Shown here: positions 49,440-64,000 of the stretch, piece by piece
How positions within the stretch are numbered: the stretch's first letter is position 1
How the letters are laid out: each line of letters starts with the position of its first letter
From: Euborellia annulipes
Taxonomy: Eukaryota; Arthropoda; Insecta; Dermaptera; Anisolabididae
Assembly: GCA_023213315.1 (NCBI GenBank)
Contig: JAKCPI010017015.1
Coordinates: 1-64,000, forward strand
Direction of reading: 5' to 3'
DNA length: 64,000 nucleotides
The notes under the pieces: model-generated
Database searches by the model: none
Seen by the model: only the letters and a program-made list of their open reading frames with translations
Told to the model about the DNA's origin: nothing
Translations under genes and position numbers: made by a program

Positions 49440-49996
49440 GGAATAATTTCGAATAATCTTGGCTAGGTAACGGGGGGTACTTAGCGTCTGACCGCGGCGT
49501 CGAGAGCTGTCTGGGCGCCGGGTCGATTGTCACTAATCTTGGAGAAACTATTCTTGTGCCAAAAATTATATTTTTAATCTACAAGGACATTGAATAGACA
49601 GACGTCTCTAAATAGACAAAATGATTAGAATGTATGATTAATTTTGTTTTAGGATAAGAGGGCGTTATTCTCCAGATGGATGAAATGGAGAGTATAATCG
49701 GCGAGGGTGGGTTGCCAATTAGCGATGATGGTCGGTCACTCCAGTGACTAAGCAGGGGGCGCCGATGACCGTCTCTTCGGCCCTTGGCTGGTTCTCGCCC
49801 GAGGGGTATTTTCGAAGCGCCCGGATTTGGCTTATGGCTCCGCCTAAAAAGGTAGACGGGGCAACGCGCTTGTGTCGACGTCGACGGTTGGCGCAGAATC
49901 CTAGCCAATCGCCGCTCTCCACACAAACCAGGATCACGTTGCAGAGGTTTATATTGGACCCCGCAGTTACAACGGGTGACAGAACGGCTTTCGAAC
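49440..49996 (+). promoter_or_regulatory. Candidate Mhc promoter region and untranslated exon 1
   Basis: A GC-richer island ends in a good donor, CTTTCGAAC|GTAAGTG, at 49997. It holds a perfect CArG box CCTAAAAAGG at 49843-49852 (the serum response factor site typical of muscle genes), an AGCCAAT box near 49906 and TTTATATT at 49948-49955. Mhc exon 2 begins at an acceptor 67 bp before the ATG, so an untranslated exon must lie upstream, as in Drosophila Mhc. The exact start site is not fixed: the CAGTT at 49964 sits too close to the TATA-like motif for a standard core promoter. Confidence 0.45.
49843..49852 (+). promoter_or_regulatory. CArG box
   Basis: CCTAAAAAGG matches CC(A/T)6GG exactly and lies about 145 bp before the candidate exon 1 donor. 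CArG boxes recruit SRF/MADS factors in muscle promoters; its use here is inferred from position. Confidence 0.4.
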
Positions 49997-51091
49997 GTAA
50001 GTGAGCAGCACCGGGTGTATATCGTGTCTTAGGATTTTTTTTTCACAAATTCAGACCAACGTGCAGTTAGTCCTTCAGCCCTTTTTGCCCACGTGTACCC
50101 CACAAGTGTGCCAGTGATCGACAACGAATGTGAAGTGATTGTGTTGTTGTGAATCCGAGGATGCAGTGCAGTGGCCCTTATTGAAAAAAAAAAAAATATG
50201 CATGATTAATACAGATACACATTTATTACCCTCTAATTAACCTTAAAAGCCTAAAAGGTTCCACCCCCCACCCCCTCCACACCCACATACACACACACAT
50301 ACACATATACCACCCGAAGGCGATTTGTGATAGTGAAACCAAAGGGATTATCTCTACAAAGAATTGGATTTTAATTTGGTGATTCTATTGAAAACAATTT
50401 AATAGATTAATAGAATTTAAAAAAAAAATTATTTTATTGTTATTTGAAAATTTAATAGAGATTAGAAATTAAATAAAAAAAATTTTTTTTATTATTTATT
50501 TGATGCGAAAATCCATTTCGTTAATTTTTTTCTTTTGGGTTTAGATAACCTTGAAAAGATACAAAAAAAAAAAAAAAAAAAAAATTTATTCAAAGATAGT
50601 AATTAGGGATGAAGGGGTGGGGGATGGGAGGGGAGGGGGTTGCTCTAGAACTAGGTCAGGTTACGTGACGTCTCGTGTCAATGGAGAAATAATTAGTTGA
50701 GTGATTTTTTTTTCTTGGTGATTGGTGCGAGTATTTTGGACCTTAGCTAAATATACGAGTTAATTTACATATCCAGGGCCTCGCCAAAGTTAGGCATCAC
50801 GTGATATTAATAGCTCCGCCCCCCAATCCGGGCCCAATGGGATGTGGCTCCGGAAATAGAGTCAAGTCGCTCGCCTCGGGTGTCTTCAGGGCCTAAGGGC
50901 CAAAGGCCTCCCAAGTGATAAAAATAAATTCAATTAATTTCGCCAAATGATACGAATGATAGCCAACTCCTAACTTGGAATAAATGCTGATTGCTGATTA
51001 ACTACTAATCCTTTCTTAATCCCACTCACAATCCTCTCGTTATTTAAAATAGAACGAAAATTAATTTAATATTTTAAAAACTTTAGAATTT

Positions 51092-51242
51092 TATGAGGAT
51101 GCGGTGGGGTATGGGCAGCCAAGGCGAAAAACAAAATAAGTTTATTTTTTGTCGACGTTTCGAGTGCCGATTGCACTTCACCAGGACAAAAAAATAGACT
51201 TATTTTGTTTTTCGCCTTGGCCCATACCATCACATCCTCATA
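51092..51242. mobile_element. Hammerhead fold-back upstream of Mhc exon 2
   Basis: TATGAGGATG at the left pairs with CATCCTCATA at the right, and CCAAGGCGAAAAACAAAATA with its complement. The loop holds the 51154-51184 motif. Confidence 0.7.
51154..51184 (-). ncRNA. Degenerate hammerhead in the loop of a fold-back
   Basis: Minus strand CTGGTGA (A6 to G) with perfect stem II AGTGC/GCACT and GAAACGTC. It is in the presumed Mhc first intron. Confidence 0.65.
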
Positions 51243-51404
51243 TGATAATATGCCATCAAGAAACAACTTTATTCAAAGAAATAACAAAATTAATTATGAA
51301 TTTCGGACTATTAAAAAAAAAAATAATTCTAAATTTTATAAAATTCAGTATTTAAGATTATTTTGTGAATTAAGTTGTATGCTGGGTATATGAGATTGAA
51401 GTCG

Positions 51405-51603
51405 GGAGGAATAAAACCAACGTTTTCGAACACCTTCACACTTTTATTCTAAGAAGACGTTTCGGTAACCATAACGGTGCCATCTTCAGTGCTAATGAAA
51501 GTTTTTAAGGTGTCCCTATCATATATGACACCGAAACGTCTGCTTAGAATAAAATTGTAAAGGTGTTCGACAAACGCTGGTTTTATTCCTCCCGACTCCA
51601 ATT
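51405..51603. mobile_element. Second hammerhead fold-back upstream of Mhc exon 2
   Basis: Arms share GTCGGGAGGAATAAAACCA and complement; one intact and one half-lost hammerhead. It ends 73 bp before the exon 2 acceptor. Confidence 0.7.
51456..51489 (-). ncRNA. Hammerhead motif, left arm of a fold-back
   Basis: Minus strand CTGAAGA TGGCACC ... GGTTACC GAAACGTC; core intact. The right arm keeps a stem II with GACACC and GAAACGTC (ending 51540) but has lost the CUGANGA box. Confidence 0.75.
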
Positions 51604-51676
51604 TAAGATTTTTTTTTTCAAATATCTGTGATTGAATATATTTAATTAATGAAATATTTGTGGGGTTATTTTCCAG

Positions 51677-62226
<10,550 letters not shown>

Positions 62227-62693
62227 GTAGCCCGAGCATCCGCGCGTGAAATTCGTTGCCTTTTTTTTAGTAGTCAGGCGTCGCGAACTCTAATGGGCTG
62301 CTCATGTAGATTTTGGGTGGCAGCAGCCGCCGCGCAATCGCGCTGCCCGCCGCCGAGGAGCTAACTACTAGTGCCTTGGCTCTCTGCGCGGGTCGTGTAG
62401 ACAAAACTAACTGACATTCACACAATCATGCAAAATTATTAAAGTAGTTCATCTGCACTAGAATCCCACCTTTGAAAATATTTTAAGATATCTTATATTA
62501 ATGTGGTGGTTCGAGGTCAAAATTTTCATTCATTCTCTGATACATAACTTATACTCAATATAGCTGGAGTTCCAATAGGCCTATTGACGCGGAAACTTCT
62601 AGTTTGCATCCAGGTTTGAAATCTTAAAGATTTCTCTGGTTACGTACTTTCAACCTTTTTATATATATAATACAAATAATATTAATATTTAAT

Positions 62694-62876
62694 ATGAGCA
62701 TGGCAGCCGGTAGAAATAAACTAAAAACCTTTATATTATTTCGTCGACGTTTCGGGAAGGCATCGCACCCATACTTGACAATTATTTCGTCCTTAGGATA
62801 GAAGCGATGCGTTTTCAGAACGTCGATGAAATAATATAAAGGTTTTTAGTTTATTTCTACTGGCTGCCATGCTCAT
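62694..62876. mobile_element. Hammerhead-derived fold-back in the last Mhc intron
   Basis: Left ATGAGCATGGCAGCC and right GGCTGCCATGCTCAT are complementary, with long arms containing AAAAACCTTTATATTATTTC. Both ribozyme motifs are decayed. Confidence 0.65.
62746..62778 (-). ncRNA. Degenerate hammerhead in an Mhc intron
   Basis: Minus strand GTCAAGTA GGGTGCG-type stem and CCCGAAACGTC; the first core box is damaged. Sits in the left arm of the 62694-62876 fold-back. Confidence 0.5.
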
Positions 62877-63018
62877 AGCATTCCTTATTCAAATATAATT
62901 CACTCCTGAGGAGGAGAAATGGACCCAAATTCGATGCCACAAATTTCTCCCTCGACCAGGCGCATTCTAGATGAACTAATTGAGAAGACTTCAAATTTAA
63001 TTAATTAATAAATAAGAA

Positions 63019-63228
63019 TTATATATATATATATATATATATATCATTATACGCGATGTATATAATATCTTATACATTATATATATATATAAAATTGCTT
63101 ATTTATTAATTAATTAATTTTCTGTTTCATTTGTTTTTGTCATTTTATTTATTTTAAAAATAAGAATATACATATTTAAAAAATGTATTGTGATTAGAAA
63201 ATACAATATATATATATATATATATATA
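63019..63228. repeat. TA dinucleotide microsatellites
   Basis: (TA)n runs at about 63019-63044, 63077-63091 and 63209-63229, in the Mhc intron. Confidence 0.9.
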
Positions 63229-63590
63229 TCGATACTTGGAAATTCAAAGGTCGTTAAGGACAAAATGTCTCTTTTCAGGAGAGCCAAAAAACGAAAAAAA
63301 CAAACATTTTCCCTCATAACTTATGACTTGAATACTATTTTAGTCTTTAAAGACAATTCTTCACAGAATTTCCAATCCTTTTTGACAAATTTGCGCAATG
63401 TTAGGTAGAAAAACACTATTCTCTACAAGTATCTATAAAAAAACTTAATGGCGTAAAAACACTTTTTTTTTAGATTGCTCAATTTTAATTAGACTGTTTT
63501 GTAAAGCTCAAAAAGCTGAACATTTCTGTATATATAACTCATTTTTGCTAATTTGTCCTTTACGACCTTTTACTTTCCAAGTGTCGATAT
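63229..63590. mobile_element. Inverted-repeat element in the last Mhc intron
   Basis: CGATACTTGGAAA ... AAGGTCGTTAAGGACAAA at the left matches the complement of TTTGTCCTTTACGACC ... CCAAGTGTCG at the right. TA-rich flanks suggest Tc1/mariner-type insertion. The 47-codon frame inside is not recognisable. Confidence 0.7.
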
Positions 63591-64000
63591 ATATATAACC
63601 TAAAACTACAACAAAAATAAAAAAAGGAGAATTCAGCTTAGTTAATTAATCATCACAAATATCACCAACACATTATCCGATTATTATATTATGTATTTAT
63701 TCAAAAATTCCTTTAGGAGGATTTCCCTGAAGATGCAAACGAGAAATGCTATTTTGTCTGAGTGTCTCTCAGTTTCGGCCTGTTCTCTTTATTCCTAAAT
63801 TGATAAATATCAGAATATCTCAACGAATAGACCATCCCTGTAAAAATAAATTATTTCCTTTTTCAATATATTTTTAGTAATTAATAAAAATTGCTTATAG
63901 AATAGCCTCCTAGCCGATCCACCGGTGTTAAATAATTCGTCAGAGAATCAAAATTAAATTGAAAATTTTTTAATTTACATGATATTTGAAAACCAAGGAA

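Larger units (their letters stand above)
62227..64000 (+). other. Mhc intron after exon 9 copy 4 (3' end outside the window)
   Basis: No next constant Mhc exon is found. Contents: a GC-rich self-complementary stretch (about 62320-62360), the fold-back with degenerate hammerhead arms (62694-62876), TA-microsatellites (63019-63090, 63209-63228) and a Tc1/mariner-like inverted-repeat element (63229-63590). Confidence 0.7.

Noticed and set aside
62900..63000. Next constant Mhc exon after exon 9
   Set aside because: A few codons resemble LIEK by chance, but stops interrupt and the expected PMGILSILEEE sequence is absent.

Overview
The window is nuclear DNA from an animal, almost certainly an arthropod. 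It is AT-rich, carries two split genes with canonical GT-AG introns, and is crowded with small transposon-derived repeats. The muscle gene has the arthropod arrangement of clustered alternative exons. A crustacean-like or other non-dipteran arthropod fits, but the sequence alone does not fix the order.

Layout. Positions 1-28.8 kb: no convincing gene, a mosaic of dispersed repeats. These include a family here called R1 (full length about 670 bp), tRNA-derived and 5S-derived SINEs, short inverted-repeat transposons, a fragment of an LTR retrotransposon, and many hammerhead-ribozyme motifs of the kind carried by Penelope-like retroelements. Positions 28,803-41,315 (+): a complete six-exon coding region for a cytochrome-b5-related fatty-acid-desaturase-like protein (459 aa, Cyt-b5-r/TU-36B family). 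Positions 41.3-49.4 kb: intergenic, with more SINEs, a 1.33 kb near-perfect palindrome and extreme poly-G/poly-C tracts. Positions about 49.4-50.0 kb: a GC-richer island with a CArG box and a good splice donor, the best candidate for the promoter and untranslated first exon of the next gene. Positions 51,742-62,226 (+), continuing beyond the window: the 5' third of muscle myosin heavy chain (Mhc), coding for about residues 1-528 of the motor domain.

The Mhc part has three clusters of alternative exons: two versions of exon 3, four of exon 7 and four of exon 9, all with intact frames and splice sites. If chosen independently they allow 32 head isoforms before the downstream part of the gene is counted. 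The two genes lie in the same order as I recall for Drosophila 36B, where TU-36B/Cyt-b5-r lies beside Mhc. This looks like conserved muscle-gene microsynteny.

The most unusual content is the hammerhead set: about eleven motifs with intact or nearly intact catalytic cores and at least ten decayed ones. Many sit as inverted pairs, or alone in the loop, of fold-back elements 150-600 bp long. One such element has a clear 13-bp target duplication. Several lie in introns of the two genes.
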